A stretch of 64,000 nucleotides of DNA from positions 372,001 to 436,000 of the forward strand of contig MU839829.1 in assembly GCA_030411725.1 (NCBI GenBank). The letters are read 5' to 3'. This document shows positions 19,301 to 31,681 of this stretch, piece after piece. The notes under the pieces are model-generated. The model made no database searches. It was not told the DNA's origin and saw only the letters and a program-made list of their open reading frames with translations. Each line of letters starts with the position of its first letter. Position 1 is the stretch's first letter. The DNA comes from Echria macrotheca (Eukaryota; Ascomycota; Sordariomycetes; Sordariales; Schizotheciaceae). The position numbers were made by a program, and so were the translations under genes.

Positions 19301-20720
19301 GTCGTCGTCGTCGGGATAAGGGGTGTTGTTGCCATTATTGGTGTTTAACGCGGGCAGATCGGTGAGTCTGAGTAGAACTGGTGGGGAGGAAAGTTGGGAA
19401 CCGTTGTCGCATAAGAGTGTAAATAAGCTGGGCGGTTTGGAAACAAAAGTAGCCCCTACGCAGGCGTAACCTCGGGGCTACGGAGGAGTTAGTGTTGCAA
19501 GCCAAGTGTGGTGCCATACCCAGAAGGGCTACCGCCATCACGGGAGGGATGGATACCTCGCGCAACAATAAAACGTGCGTCTCCCTTTCGTCGTTGAAGA
19601 TGGGATGGCAGCGTGCCGAGATGCAGCAGGAACGGCAATACCGCCTGACAGCTGCCCACCCACACCCACCCGCTAACCCGGTCACAATGCGGGCAGCGGT
19701 ATTTGATGCGCCGGGTGCACCCCGCATCCCCCATCGCTCACACTGCCGGACAGCGGACCTTGGACCTGGGACTATTTTGCAGGGCGCTTTCCGGGTTGTG
19801 TGAGGGTTGATCTGCGCGCGCTGTGCGCACAGTCCTGACGACAACAAAACTGTCAGAGAAAAGTGTGACGCGTTTTATTTTTGGACCACTCAGCTCCCAA
19901 AACCTCGTTTTCGCTTTCGTCTTGGGCAAAACCACCAGTTGGATCGATGAAAATGTAGCAAACGCACACACCGGTGAGGAGTCCAGCGCCGCGCAGCAAT
20001 TCAGATTGGGAATAGGTGCGCCCACCATCCACTGCACAAATAATTTCCGAGCGGTATGCGGGCGGCCGTGATGCAAACTTCCACTTTCCCGCCCGTGACA
20101 AACAGCAGCGTCCGCCAACACAGATTCCAAACGCCAATATGATGCCAAATCCCTGAGAGAAGAGGCCCTTATGATGAGCATATAATTAGAAAAGATAGAT
20201 CCGCAGCGCATCATGGCACTCCCGCCTGCCGCGATGCAAAACAAATACCCAAAAAGTGACATGAAAAGCCCGGTCCACATGAAACCAAACTCCAACACCT
20301 GCGGTCCAACGTCCAAGATCGCCTCCAGGGTTCCCGCAATGCCAAGCAGCCGACAAGCGGGTACTAGGCTCGTTTTCGGAAAACGAACCGGGAAACGTCA
20401 AACGTGCAGTTGAGTTCGGCTCGGCTTTTGCGCGCAAAATATCCTCGAGGATCCCCCGCACTCCGGCGGCTCCCCCCACTTTGCCGGTGACAACTTCACC
20501 GATGCATCATGGAGGGGCCGGTCCGCGCTCAAACTAGCGGCGCACGGCGCTCGTTGCTTGCTGACGGTGGTTCTGGTTGTTATCAGAACACACTGCCCGG
20601 CGACCGCTTGAGAATCTTCTTTGACGGGAATGGCGCCGGCGCTCGGCCGTCGAGGAGATAGCCGGTTACCGGTAAGGCTTGGCGGAAAATAGGGGTACAC
20701 ATGGCTCCGACGCAACCACC
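19301..20720. other. intergenic, about 1.4 kb, no gene seen
   Basis: Short ORFs on both strands lack family signatures. The region should hold the SAT4 promoter and the terminator of the ULD/TPR gene. No repeats or RNA genes were recognised. Confidence 0.5.
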
Positions 20721-23284
20721 CTAGGTTTCGTCATCGTCAGTGCTTTCCCAGCTAGCACTGTCATCAGTGGTATCATCAAAGTCGAACTCCCCATCAACCC
20801 CATCGGAGCCCAAGGGCTCCTCGACGAGAGGCGTGATGAGCACGTGGTTACCCAATGGCTCAATGTATTCGTCCCAGGAGGTTTTGAGGTCGCTATCTAG
20901 CATCTCGTAAATTTTATGGTCGTCAGGCGGCGCGGTGGACCCGACAACGTGCTGTTGAACGTGCTGTTGGAGGACTTCGAGCCTCGCCCGCGCAGAGGGA
21001 AGATCTGGGTTTAACTCCACGCATCGGGCAAAAGAGTCCAGAGCATCGACCACCTGGTTACGGGAGTCGTACTACCGCAGGCACCAAGGTAAGCAGGCGT
21101 GTTTGTAAATATTTCTCGACGAGTTGCGTACCAGAATCCCCAGGTTATACCAGTTTAGCCCCAAGAATGGTTTGAGCCTTATGGACCGTGAGAGAGCATC
21201 CAAGGAGTCCATGGGTTGACCGAGTTCGTAGTATAGTATTGCAATACTCAACCAAATTTCAGGGACGTTGGGTTTGCGATAAACTGCTTGCTGCATGCTC
21301 TCATAGCTATCCCGAAAATCATGCAGGCGCAGATTTGCCCGACCTAATAGGTACCAATGCTCGGCTGCTGAGGGGTCTGTCATACTCAGGCATCAGTAGT
21401 GGTACTGCAACCCCAATCATGGCAAGTTATTCCGTACCTGACTCGACAGCCCTTTGGAAGCAACGTTCTGCTACATCGAGGCCTCCAATAGCCTCACAAG
21501 TGGTGTCTCCTTCCCACAAAACAAGGTGGTGCAACCCGATAAACGCATTGGCGATTGCGTCGGTGCTATCCACTAGTAGTCTAGAAAGGGCTTCGTCCAT
21601 GTCCTGGACAGGCTCGACCGGCTCCGAGATGTGGACTCGCCGAAAATGCTGAAATTCATCAGCGAGTTGCATTGCCGGTAGCTGTGGACCGGTGGGATCC
21701 TGAGCAGTCTCATCGACCGGGAAGGTACGGAAGGAGTCGGAAGCTTGCTGCCAGCCCAACATCTTGATAACACGACCGCCCTCCCTTTTTGATGATGCAT
21801 GACGCCCGCAGGAGGAGCTTGATTGAAGCTTAGCTGTGGTCGTTGATTAGGCGCGAAGGCAATGGACGGCTTACCATGTTCCGGGGCGATCACTCTCCAG
21901 AAGTTCACCGGCACACCCAGGGAATGGGCACCGTTTTGCATCCGAGCTCTTTCCAGTGATCGCCCGAGACACCACCATGGCCTGTTGGATATGGGCATCT
22001 CTTTTTATGAAGTTGAACCAGTTATGCTGGTCAATCCTCGTCCCGCTACCCGCAAGGGTGATGGCAAATTGGCCAGCGGTCACTAGGTGAAGCCCGGGTC
22101 TTCCGGCAAAGACCACATGCTGAAGCATGTTGCAAAAGGACTGCTTCTGGTCAATACAAAAAAAGAACCCCCTCACACAGGACGACTCACATTCCATGAT
22201 CCACAGGCTTGAAGTGGCAAGCCCCAAGTGTCACCTAGGGCATCGTCCATACGAATGACATCGACATCAACTTGGCGTGGAATGGCCTCAATGACTTGAA
22301 CCACGCGTTTCATCTGGTTGGCGATGTGGACCAGCAGAAGCGTATTCCGCCCAATAGCCTCCAGCATCTCCTTTGAACAGGTCGCTAGACTAGGCTCAGA
22401 GTCAGAAACGGTACGGGCCATGGCAGGTACTCAGCTTTACAAGGTGAACAGCTCTCGGATATCTTTCATCAAGGCTGCGAGCCTCTTCACCGCCTTGCCT
22501 AGCGAATCCGCGTGACGCTGTACCATGGTCCACGACTTGTTCGTCGCGATGGACAGCAGCTCCATGTGCTTGGTGACGGCTTCCAGTCCGCTGCGGATTG
22601 CCTGTGATTCTTGGGATTGCTTCGCAGCTTGCGTGACTGTAAGTGATTGAAGATCCACGATGGCATTTGGGGTCGCCGCAACAATGGTGAAAATGGCCGA
22701 CGTCTGCCGCATAAGAGCACTCGAGTGCTTCTCGATAAGAGCCGATTGGGCGCTCCCAGCACACTCAACGTCTGATGAGAGCCTTTTGATCTGGCCGCTG
22801 CATCGATTTTTAGCCCAAATATCGTCATAGGAATGCGTCTTTTTCCCGCGCAAACAAATTCAACCTACAGTTGCTGTGAGCTAAGCAGCATGTTGATGGC
22901 CAACATCTCAGACAAGATGGTCGTTCGAAGCCCGTCGATGTCTTTCCGCGCAATCATGGACCAGTGGAGTCGAGTTCCAATGCTGGTAAGGCTCCGGGTG
23001 GTTCGAAAGTGACCGAGACTGCTCTCCTTGGCCCTCATTTTGTCCGCCATGGCCTGGAGCGGAATGAGGCAGTGCATTGCAATCGCGCCGACCTTGTCGA
23101 GGGTCCGGCGCTCGTCATCGTTGGAGGGCCGAAGCTGGGAGGCATGCCGCAGGGTGCTGCTGAGGAGGTCGAGTTCGATGCTGAGCTGTTGGAAATGCGC
23201 CGGCGCGTCTTTGTAGTTGCGGAGCTCGAGGATAACCCGCTCAAAGAGGCCGAGTATGGCGATGATATCCCCCACAGAGGTCAT
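20721..23284 (-). CDS. ubiquitin-like domain / Cys4 zinc-ribbon / Ssn6-like TPR fusion protein, 739 aa, seven exons
   Basis: Exons by my model: 23284-22869, 22797-22441, 22389-22191, 22146-21875, 21817-21438, 21376-21132, 21071-20721; every phase joins and the total is 740 codons. Residues 1-257 are helical (SVGDIIAILGLFERVILELR start), like N-terminal regions of fungal ULD-type proteins. About 295-380 is a ubiquitin-like segment (IRMDDALGDTWGLP, GQFAITLAGSGTRID, HIQQAMVV). A zinc ribbon follows at about 394-417 (CPFPGC, then CSSCGR created by splicing). About 540-665 are TPRs closely resembling the Ssn6/Cyc8 corepressor (EHWYLLGRANLR, QAVYRKPNVPEIWLSIAILY, SLDALSRSIRLKPFLGLNWY, YDSRNQVVDALDSFARC). 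An acidic C-terminus ends it (DFDDTTDDSASWESTDDDE). Probably a scaffold or signalling/transcription-related protein; function unknown. Intron 1 (GTAGGT donor) is the least certain; splitting into two genes is possible. Confidence 0.75.
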
Positions 23285-23913
23285 CGCCGATGTTGTCAAA
23301 CAAACCAGGTGCGTTGATTCTGCGAAGAGATGGCGTGTCCAAAATCTGGCCAGGCTCTGGGTCGCCCATGGAGGTTGTTGAACTGCCTGGAACCCCACTT
23401 CTGCCTGAGGCAGAAATCGACCACAGCCACTCGTGCGGGATGGCAGTGTGTGGAATGGCTATGCAGTGGAAGCCGAAGAGGGGGGCCGATTCCAGACGAG
23501 AGGAAACTGGTAGCACAAAGTGACAAAGGTGTGTGAGGCTAGGAAGGAGCACCCACGCAGGACAGCGATACGCACGGATCAGTAGGGCCTGCATTTTGCC
23601 AGCCACAAGCTTCACCTCTCCTCTTCTAGAAAACAAGTATCCTGGGCACCACTCCTTCAGGCTATGGAATCGGAGTGCTCCGAGGCTCAAGCTGCTTCAG
23701 CTTCGCCGTGCCTCGGGAGTAAGAAGTCCAATGAACCAAAGTTCATCATTCTGGTCGGCTTGGAAGCTCATTTCGATTCGCGTAAACGCAGTCCTGACTC
23801 AGAGTCACTGACTCTGATAATGCTGTAATATTGTATGGCAGCCTAAAGTATTATACAGACCCCAATTCACACCATGCTCGCTGAGTATCGATACACTATA
23901 TATACCCCTTAGA
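23285..23913. other. intergenic, no gene seen
   Basis: The spacer carries the upstream region of the ULD/TPR gene and the 3' end region of the DUF3433 gene (both minus). ORFs here are short. Nothing recognised. Confidence 0.5.
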
Positions 23914-26900
23914 TCAACTCAACCGCCGCTCTATCACATTTACCCCCACCCCGCTTTTCTGTTCCTCATCCGAGCTCCGATGATCCGAATCCCTTCCCTC
24001 GTCCACAGCAAAGATCCCAAACCGACTGCTCACATCACCATGCTCGTCCGGAGCCGTACCCCACCCCATCCAGAACCTCGTCCTCTCACCCAGTGCAACC
24101 TTGACTTCCCTCTGGCTCATCCACTCGCACCCCGGCGGTAAGCGGTCTAGCAGATTCCCACCGGCAAGTACGGCTGCCCGCGCCCCGATGCTCGTCGGAC
24201 TCCCTGCAAGCACGGCCGTGTGCCGCATCAGGATCCACCCGGCCGTCAGAAGCGCCAGGGTAGCGCCCAGCAAGGCCTGGAGGATGCGCGTCGACACGGT
24301 ATCCTGAACGACGCGACGACGCGCCTCGGGCTCGGAAGCCGTCGCGTCAAGTACAATCGCGCCTTCGTTGTCCCCCGGTTGCGGGTTGGCGAGAGTCGCG
24401 TTCGACACGTTCGCCGGCTGTCGGTTCGTGTTGAGCAGCTGAGCAAGGATGATGCCGTGGTGGAATTTTATTGATTCGCCGACGACACCGTCCTTGCCGG
24501 GATCCCCGAGGTAATCACGTGGTATTGCCCAGCGCGAGTTCGTTACCATGCCGAAAAAGGGGTGCAGGTTGTCGGTGCCCACGGGCGGGGATGCGAGGCC
24601 GTAGTACAGTAGGTCCTGGAAGTTGATGGGACTAGGCTCAGCCGGGATAAAACGGGGGACTGATGAGTTGCGGACCGTCTCCTCGCGCGGCCTGGGCGGA
24701 TTAGTTGGGTCGATATCCAAGCCGGCCCCCCTGAATGTGGTGTCAACGTCCACGGCTTCATAGGTGACGTTGCATCCCATGGCGGCAATGTGTACGACAC
24801 TTGGGTTCGCGGCGTAGTCCAGCTTTCCCCCTGTAGAGATCAGTCAGCTACCGTAAAACGCAAGCGGCAGATTACCCACAGATGTACACGTGGTCGCTGC
24901 ATCCTCTAATCTCACCCAGTTGCGCCTGGTTGGACTGCGACGCCGCGCCAAAATACGTCATGTTGGGAAATGTTGGCAACCACCCGTCGTGGATCGACTC
25001 GCCATCTGACCTATTTGCGACCCTCCCACATCCTTCACCATCGATGAATACACCTAGCGGGTTGGAGATATAAATCTCTTTGTAGTCACGCGTGTGGTTG
25101 GTCCGGATCTTGTCGGACCCGTACTCGCGACAGTCCATTCTGCCCCGAACCGCCGGGACCACTGCGCCGATCGAGATAGTCGAAGGGTCAAATTTGGTGT
25201 CCTGGGGCATCGAGACGTTGGAAGCAACGAGCTCCATAAAGGCGAGATTTTCATACGTAAACTTGGGGTATGTTGCGTTAGCCACGAATATCAGAGTCGA
25301 GGATATCAAAGCGTCGTTCTTTTCCAGCAGCTCCGGCGAGAAGGATTGGTTGGCCCGCAGCGTCAGCGAGCCGGACCCCGCGAATGCTTCGGGGTGGTAA
25401 AGCGAAGATGAGAAGATTGTGAACAGTGATGTTATCAAGAAGGCCAGTGTCGTTGCCAGGGCTCCGATGTTGACAAAGCGAAGCTCCTTCCAGATAATTC
25501 GGGGGAGCGACATATCCAGAAACTCCAAACCCATCAACCTCTCCGCGGTGACCGACTTCGTTAGCGCGGTATATGGCACTAGACTCCTCACTCGAAAGTC
25601 CATTGCTGACACCACCATTGCTAGAGTACCCAACGCTAATGCGGGGAGGGCGGTCCACGTGTAGTCTAGGAGAGTCAGAACAGGGCGGGTTCACGATTTG
25701 GTGGTCTCATAAGAACTCACGAATAAAGGTATCATCACCGACATCTCCAAGACCGTTCTCGTTGTTAGACTTCCTCAGGAGCATCTCAAGCGCCACGATA
25801 AGACCAATCAAGACGAGCGCAACTGTGATGCGTGTCGCTGGGTGCACAATAGCCGGATGGGCTTGGAGTGCTCTGATCCTCGGCATATCTCTGTCCCTGC
25901 TAGGACTGTCGTTGTGCGTATCCGCGACGGAAAAGCGATATTGGTTCGATGTGGGATCATGGAGGACGCCAGCTCTATACATCGAGCCCCGGAGCATGTT
26001 CCCAAGACCCTTGTCGTCAGTTGCACCTGAGAACTGCAGCCGAGAGGTGAGGCCCTGGCTACCTGCCAAGATGGAAGCCATGGCAGGAATCGTACTAGGG
26101 TTGGTCGGAAGTATCCCGTGGCTCGGGACCAGGAAGACCGCAACGACTGCAAGAACCAGGCAGGCTGCTGTCAGTCCAGCCATCCATTGAGCCGCCCAGG
26201 ATCTCACCACCAGACGGTCCTCGGTAATCACGACGGATGCGTTCACCGCGGCTGACCCAGGCTGCAGGAGGACGGTTTTGGCCACAAGAGCGGCAGACTG
26301 TTGGTAGAACCTAACCGTCATCTCCCGGAGCGAATCCTGTTCGAAGAGGGAAGCGATTGGAGTACCCGGTTCGAACTGAGTCTGGAGAGCATATTGGGTG
26401 TTCTTATCCACACTGATGTTCCCGCCATCTGAGACCGAGACTTCCATTCCGTAGGTCGTATACGGGACCCTGTCAACAATGGGATTGTCCAGGCTCCTTT
26501 GCTGAGCATTCCACATATCCCAAGGACCGATTCCCTCCAGAGTCCGAACCGAGGATCCTGATAAAGCCGGAGCTACGCTTAGTGTGGTAGTGCCGTTTCG
26601 GACAACGTTGACTTTGCTGACAGTATAGGACGGTCTGCACAGCACTTGGGCAGATTGATGCAGGGTCGAGAAGTAGTCATATTGCTTTGTTTGGCCGGTG
26701 CGGTCAGGGCGACTGTGAGATAAATCCTTGGCGTACGTGAAATTGCCGAATATGAGAAATATCCTCCTGCCATCCTCATCATTCTTGTCGCTACCGTCGC
26801 ACTGTACCGTGTCGGCCCTTCCAAACAACTGTGTACAGTTATCCGCGCCCCCGCAGGCCCACGGAGGGCCATCGAAATGTTGGTTTTGGATGTTGCAAGA

Positions 26901-27869
26901 TGGCGATGATATTGTGAAGTTAAAAGGTCTGGGTGACCCAGAGACCGCTTCTCTCGGGTCGATAGGCGCAACAGCAAGAAGGGTAGCCGTGGCGGATTCA
27001 CAATCGAGTGTGTTGGTCAGTCCGTCAACCGTGACTGTTGTCTCGGCGGTAACCGGAAGCGTGCCTCGGTCGACCGACTGGAAAGCGTAGCGGTCGTTGA
27101 ACCCATCCTCATAACTCAGATTCCGTCCCGCCAGGCCAACCATGGTATAAAACGGAACAGTGTTGGGCTCGGAAAGCCGGGCAGGGTCAGGAACAAATGT
27201 ATCCTGGGCGATCATCGGGAACGAATCGTGGGTTACCGCGGTCTGGGACAGCGTAATGAGGCCGGTCGATACGATGATCAGGATCTTGATTAGTACTGAG
27301 ATAGTCGACGTAATGGCCACGACGAAGTCCTTATTGCGGAGTGCCTTGAAAATCGAGTAGGGCTGGAAATCGGAGACATAGTCGAGAAGGAGACCCTGGT
27401 CAGGGCGGGCAGGCTGGCGTAGAAGACGGATCCAAGGAGCAGCCAGCTTGCTCTGGTATTCTGTGCGTCCCCAGAGAGCAGCCACCAAGGTGAGAAAGGC
27501 GGTTGGCCCGTAGGTCCACAAGTAGTGCTGTCCTTGGTAGCCAGCACCGAGGCCATAGTTTTGATTGGAAACAGCCAGCAGCACCTCGATGGCAACCAGA
27601 GACAGTGCGAATGTGAACGCGAAAGATGCGAGAACAAACCGACGCAGATAAAACGGTCTCCATGATAGAGCATTCTTCGTTAGAGTCGGCTCGGGAGCCG
27701 GCCGTGCTCTTTGCTGCGGGGCCGGTAGTGGTCCGACTGGGTCGTCGCCGGGATCGGACAGCGGCGAGACGGGGATTTCCACGTCCGCTCCCGAGTGGTC
27801 GTGGTCAGGTCGCCACGGCGAGGGCTCCCGCGACGGCACCGCGTCATGTTGATTGGCACCCGTTGCCAT
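23914..27869 (-). CDS. DUF3433-family multi-pass membrane protein, 1,283 aa, three exons
   Basis: Exons: 27869-25721, 25665-24880, 24830-23914; the frame closes. The ATG at 27867-27869 (MATGANQHDAVPSREPSP) is chosen because the 126 codons upstream in the same frame look non-coding. The first TM block begins after a Pro-rich cytosolic tail (WRPFYLRRFVLASFAFTFAL), followed by FQPYSIFKALRN and a large N-glycosylatable lumenal region. A second copy of the same layout follows (HYTWTALPALALGTLAMVVS, SLVPYTALTK, IIWKELRFVNIGALATTLAF). This duplicated pattern is typical of DUF3433 proteins. The donor of intron 2 must be T|GTGGGT at 24879 to keep frame; the stronger-looking GTAATC four bases later does not. 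Function of the family is unknown; plasma or vacuolar membrane is likely. Confidence 0.85.
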
Positions 27870-29677
27870 TTCCAAGCCGTCGCGATGTTTCTCTCCACAA
27901 TCATGACCACGGAGGCGGACAGCAGCCTTATAGGGAAGACCGTGGGGCAGGGCGTAACGGTAAGCGCCAGGCTTTGCCTTTCCGGGACACAGCGTCAATG
28001 CCGTGCCGCCCACGCCCCTGTTCTCCTGAGGTTTCACATCCCCGCATATCCTCAGGCTGCCATGGTCGACCCGTTTCTCACTGGTGGAAGCGCTGTGCCT
28101 CCTCCTGTTAGGTCGCACGCTGAGTCGCTGACAGTCCTTGCGGGGTGGCGCAGCCAGAATCCTGCGCGGATCAATTGGCAAGCTGCCGCTTGTGCACGAA
28201 CTCGGAGCTGTACACCTAGACAAGCAGAGGATTGAGGAAATCAGCATCAGTCAGTCGGACGCGAAGTTGATGAAGCAATAAGAAAGGAGTGGAGTTTTCC
28301 GATGAAAAAGCCGTCGAGATTTCAGCCATAGAAGTGGAAGGAGCGACCCAACAAACGACGCATCATGATTTTGAGGACAAAAATTGTTTGTGAGTTCCAT
28401 CTGCATATTCGACTCAAAGATTTGGCTGGCCGTACGTTGGCCGTTCAAACGGCCATTCTATTTTCCAACCTTCCCGCTCGGCGTCAAGTTTAACGACACC
28501 AATATCGTCCGCCCCAAACTCGCCGTCGAGGCAACCACCGAGACTCTAGCCCGCAGCTGCAGTTTCGGGAAACCTAATTCGGGCGGCATTCGTCAAGCAG
28601 CACCATGTGGCGATTTCGAGTGGTCGGGCGCGAACCTGCGTCTTTCAACACATCATCACCCACTTGGCCTCCAGTGTCTAACAAGGTCAACAATCCGTCA
28701 CAAGCCAACGAGCCACCGACTGCAAAATCGACACACGATGGTATGCTCCAGAATGCGGACCAGACGTGACGATTCAAAATGGAGAACCTTTCTGCCAGAC
28801 CTGCCGACGGTCCCCACCTGTCGCCAACATCATCTCTTCCCCGAGACTTGCAAATCCGGCGCATTGCTTCCACTCCCTCCAGACCAACCGCTTGGGCAAT
28901 TGAATCTGAGGTGGCCGTCGACTGCGGATTCCCTTGTGTCTGCATACCTATAGCAGGCCGGTCTGACGGTCCTCGTATCTTCCTCTTACGTATAGCCGTA
29001 GCTGGGAAGTAGACGTTGACCCGCCGTCCGACCACATCTTTAGAGCTTTCGGATGAAATCTTTTTGAATCTGGGTGTTCCCGCGCATGAAGTCTTCGACC
29101 GTAACTTTGAACTGAGTGGGCTCTAGGTGCGATCAGTCCCTGATGGTAAGCATCTCCACGATGCCCTTTCATAACATCTCGCCGGAAACTCAAAGCAGTG
29201 GGACGATGGAATGGTCCTTGTAGCAAGCACTGAACAGGCCCACAACTTCTTCCCTATTGTATGTCCTTGAACTACAACATCCCCATCGTGGTCTAGAACA
29301 AGTCTAGACCCGGCGAACTAATAGGGCTGGCTGCTCCCGAGCCCCGCACCTCTTGGCCGTCTGCAACCAACAACGCCGGCTAAATGCAGGACGGTCGTTG
29401 AATCCGGGAAAACGATGACCCCGGCCTGCATGTGCGGCTCGAGAAGTCGGTTCAAGTCGGCATCTACGGCGACCTTCGAGAGGCTCCCGACATAGGAGAC
29501 ACGCGAGAACGATGCTGCGCGTGTTATACGCCACGTCCACAGTCTGGGTACCCTAGCTAGACCCAGCACAACCGAGCAAGAAAAGAAGTTGTGTTCCTAT
29601 ATACCGCCAAATCTATATCCATCTATGTACAATGCATACATCACATACAAAAGTAAACAACCTCCAGCACCTCGTAC
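27870..29677. other. intergenic, 1.8 kb, with a HET-like N-terminal relic
   Basis: Apart from the fragment at 28695-28953 no gene is supported. A minus-strand ORF at 29318-29569 contains a plausible-looking peptide (VDADLNRLLEPHMQAGVIVF) but I cannot place it in a family. The 3' end of the CoA ligase gene abuts at 29678. Confidence 0.5.
28695..28953 (+). pseudogene. frameshifted fragment resembling the Cys-motif N-terminus of fungal HET proteins
   Basis: In one frame, 28738-28863 reads WYAPECGPDVTIQNGEPFC followed by QTCRRSPP; a W-Y-x-P-x-C-G-P-D...NG.PFC.xC start is common in large HET-domain proteins. About 50 codons later the homology-like text continues in another frame (PPDQPLGQLNLRWPSTADS, to a TAG at 28951-28953), so a frameshift separates them. 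No HET core follows in any frame. I read it as a relic of a lost HET gene; the family link is from memory of the pattern, not an alignment. Confidence 0.4.
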
Positions 29678-31681
29678 CTACAACTTGGCCTTGGCCGCCC
29701 CCCTCTTCTTCTTCTGATACAACACGACCTCAACCCCCTTCGTCTCCGGCCCGCCCTGCTTCAGCACGCGCCTCAGGATCTTGCCACTCGGGCTCTTGGG
29801 GATCTGCTCGACAAACACCAGCCCGCCCACGAGCCACTTATACTTGGTCGTCCGCTTCTCCACCAGCTCCTTCAGCTCCATCGCCAGCTTCTCCAGCTCC
29901 TCCCTGCTCGCACCCCTCTGGCGCGGCACGACAAACGCGCGCGGATACTCGGTCGCCTCGCTCTCGTCGTACACGCCCACCACGCCGGCGTCGGCCACGG
30001 CATCGGCGCTGCACAGCACGGCCTCGAGCTCCGCCGGCGCGACCTGGTACGCGCGCACCTTGATCAGCTCCTTCAGCCGGTCGGTAATCCTCAGCCGGCC
30101 GTGCCTCCCGAGCGCACCCACATCGCCGGTGCGGAACCAGCCGTCGGGCGTCAGCGCGTCGTGGGTGACGCTCATATCCGGCGTCCCGGGGTTCTCGTGC
30201 AGGCCGACGGGCAGGTAGGCCGTCATGAGCGAGGGCGCGCGGATGAGGATCTCGCCCTCGGCGTCGACCGGCGCGGTGCCCCCGTTCCCGTCCGAGATGC
30301 GCAGCTCGACGCCCCAGTGCGGCAGGCCCGTGTCGCCGGCGTGCGCGTGCATGTCCTCCTCGCTCACGCCGCGCTGCAGTGATGTGGAACCCGTCTCGCT
30401 GAGCCCATACCCCAAACGCACGCGGAACCCGCAGCGCTTGTACACCTCGACTACGACCTCGTGTCCGAGCGGCGCGCCGCCCGTGACGGCCGCCACGACG
30501 CTGCTGAAGGCGTTCTTCCCCGTGACCGGGTCCCGGCGCGCGTACTTCTCCACGTTCGGCGCCTTGGCGAGCATGACGGCGATCGGCGGCGCCATGTGCA
30601 GATGCGTCACCCGCCGGCGCGGGATCGCCTCGAGCATGGCGTCCAGACTGAACGCGGGCATGGCATAGACCGTCGCGCCGGTGCAGACGGCGAGCAGGAA
30701 CACATTGCAGAGCCCAAAGACATGGTAAAACGGCACGTACCCCAACCAAGCATGCTGCGTGCCGGGCGCGTGGAAGTCAGCATCGTGCCACAGCGCGCCG
30801 GTAGTAAAATTCAGCGCGTGGTGCGAGAGCAGCACGCCCTTGGACCGGCCCGACGTCCCAGACGACCAGAGCAGCACGGCGGTACGACACGGCGCCGCGG
30901 AATCCGGGAACCGAACGCGCGGCCGGATCGGCGACGCAAGCAGCGTCTTCCAGTCCTGCGTCCCCTCGGGCGCTGGCGCTCCCGCCGCCGAGGGCGGGAG
31001 TGGATACGCATCAGCGGGGTCGACGGTGAAGATCGGCACGCCGGCAAAGTAGCGCTGGTCGGCCTGCTTGGCGAGCGCCCCGCGCATGGCGCCGAGGCAG
31101 TTGGAGGACGTAATGATGGCGCGCGGGCGCGCGTTCTGCAGGATCCACGCGATCTCGTCGCTCGTCAGGGCCGGCGAGACGAGCGTGGCCGTGAGTCCCG
31201 CCGCCCACGTGCCGAAGAGGACGGGCGCGATGGGCAGGCCGTTCGGCAGCTGGACGAGGACTACCGGCGCGAGCTCGGGACCCTGGGGACACGTGGCCGT
31301 CGGCGGCAGCTTGATGATCTGGGTCGGGTCGAGGCCGAGCTGGTAGACCAGCCCGGAGGCGACGGCCTGGGCATCGCGGTGGATTTGGGCGTAGGTGAGC
31401 GCGCGATCTGGAACTGGGCATTAGAACTCGCTCGGGATGAAAACGACAGGGTAAAAAAAATTACCGCTCTTGTTGTCGACGAAAATCGGCCGGTCCCGCT
31501 CAATCGGCGGCAGCACGCGCTCGGCCGGACAAAAGTCGCTCTCGGTGAGGTACGGCTGGCTGAAGCACCAGTCGAAGATGTTGCGCAGCGGCAGCTGGCC
31601 CGGCGGGGCGCCGCTGTAGGCTTTTTCTGCTGCTGCTGTGCTACTTGGGCCTGGGCTTGGGCGCTGTGCAACCATTGTCAT
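29678..31681 (-). CDS. 4-coumarate-CoA-ligase-like acyl-CoA synthetase, peroxisomal, 648 aa, two exons
   Basis: Exons 31681-31465 and 31407-29678; the frame closes. The first ATG is at 31679-31681 (MTMVAQRPSPG), a second six bases on; the upstream extension begins only with CTG. ANL-superfamily motifs in order: LLWSSGTSGRSKGVLLSHH (P-loop, A3), YVPFYHVFG, LGYGLSETGSTS (A5), GWFRTGDVG (A7), RLKELIKVRAYQVAPAELE (A8) and PKSPSGKILRR with the A10 Lys. The C-terminus ends AKL, a peroxisomal targeting signal type 1, which 4CL-like fungal enzymes commonly carry. It activates a carboxylic acid (aryl or fatty) to the CoA thioester; the substrate is not visible. Codon third positions are very GC-rich, which is why a long antisense ORF (30461-31762) exists. 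Confidence 0.92.

Noticed and set aside
29318..29569. Minus ORF with peptide VDADLNRLLEPHMQAGVIVF
   Set aside because: Looks protein-like over 45 residues but has no family I can name and no supporting exons.
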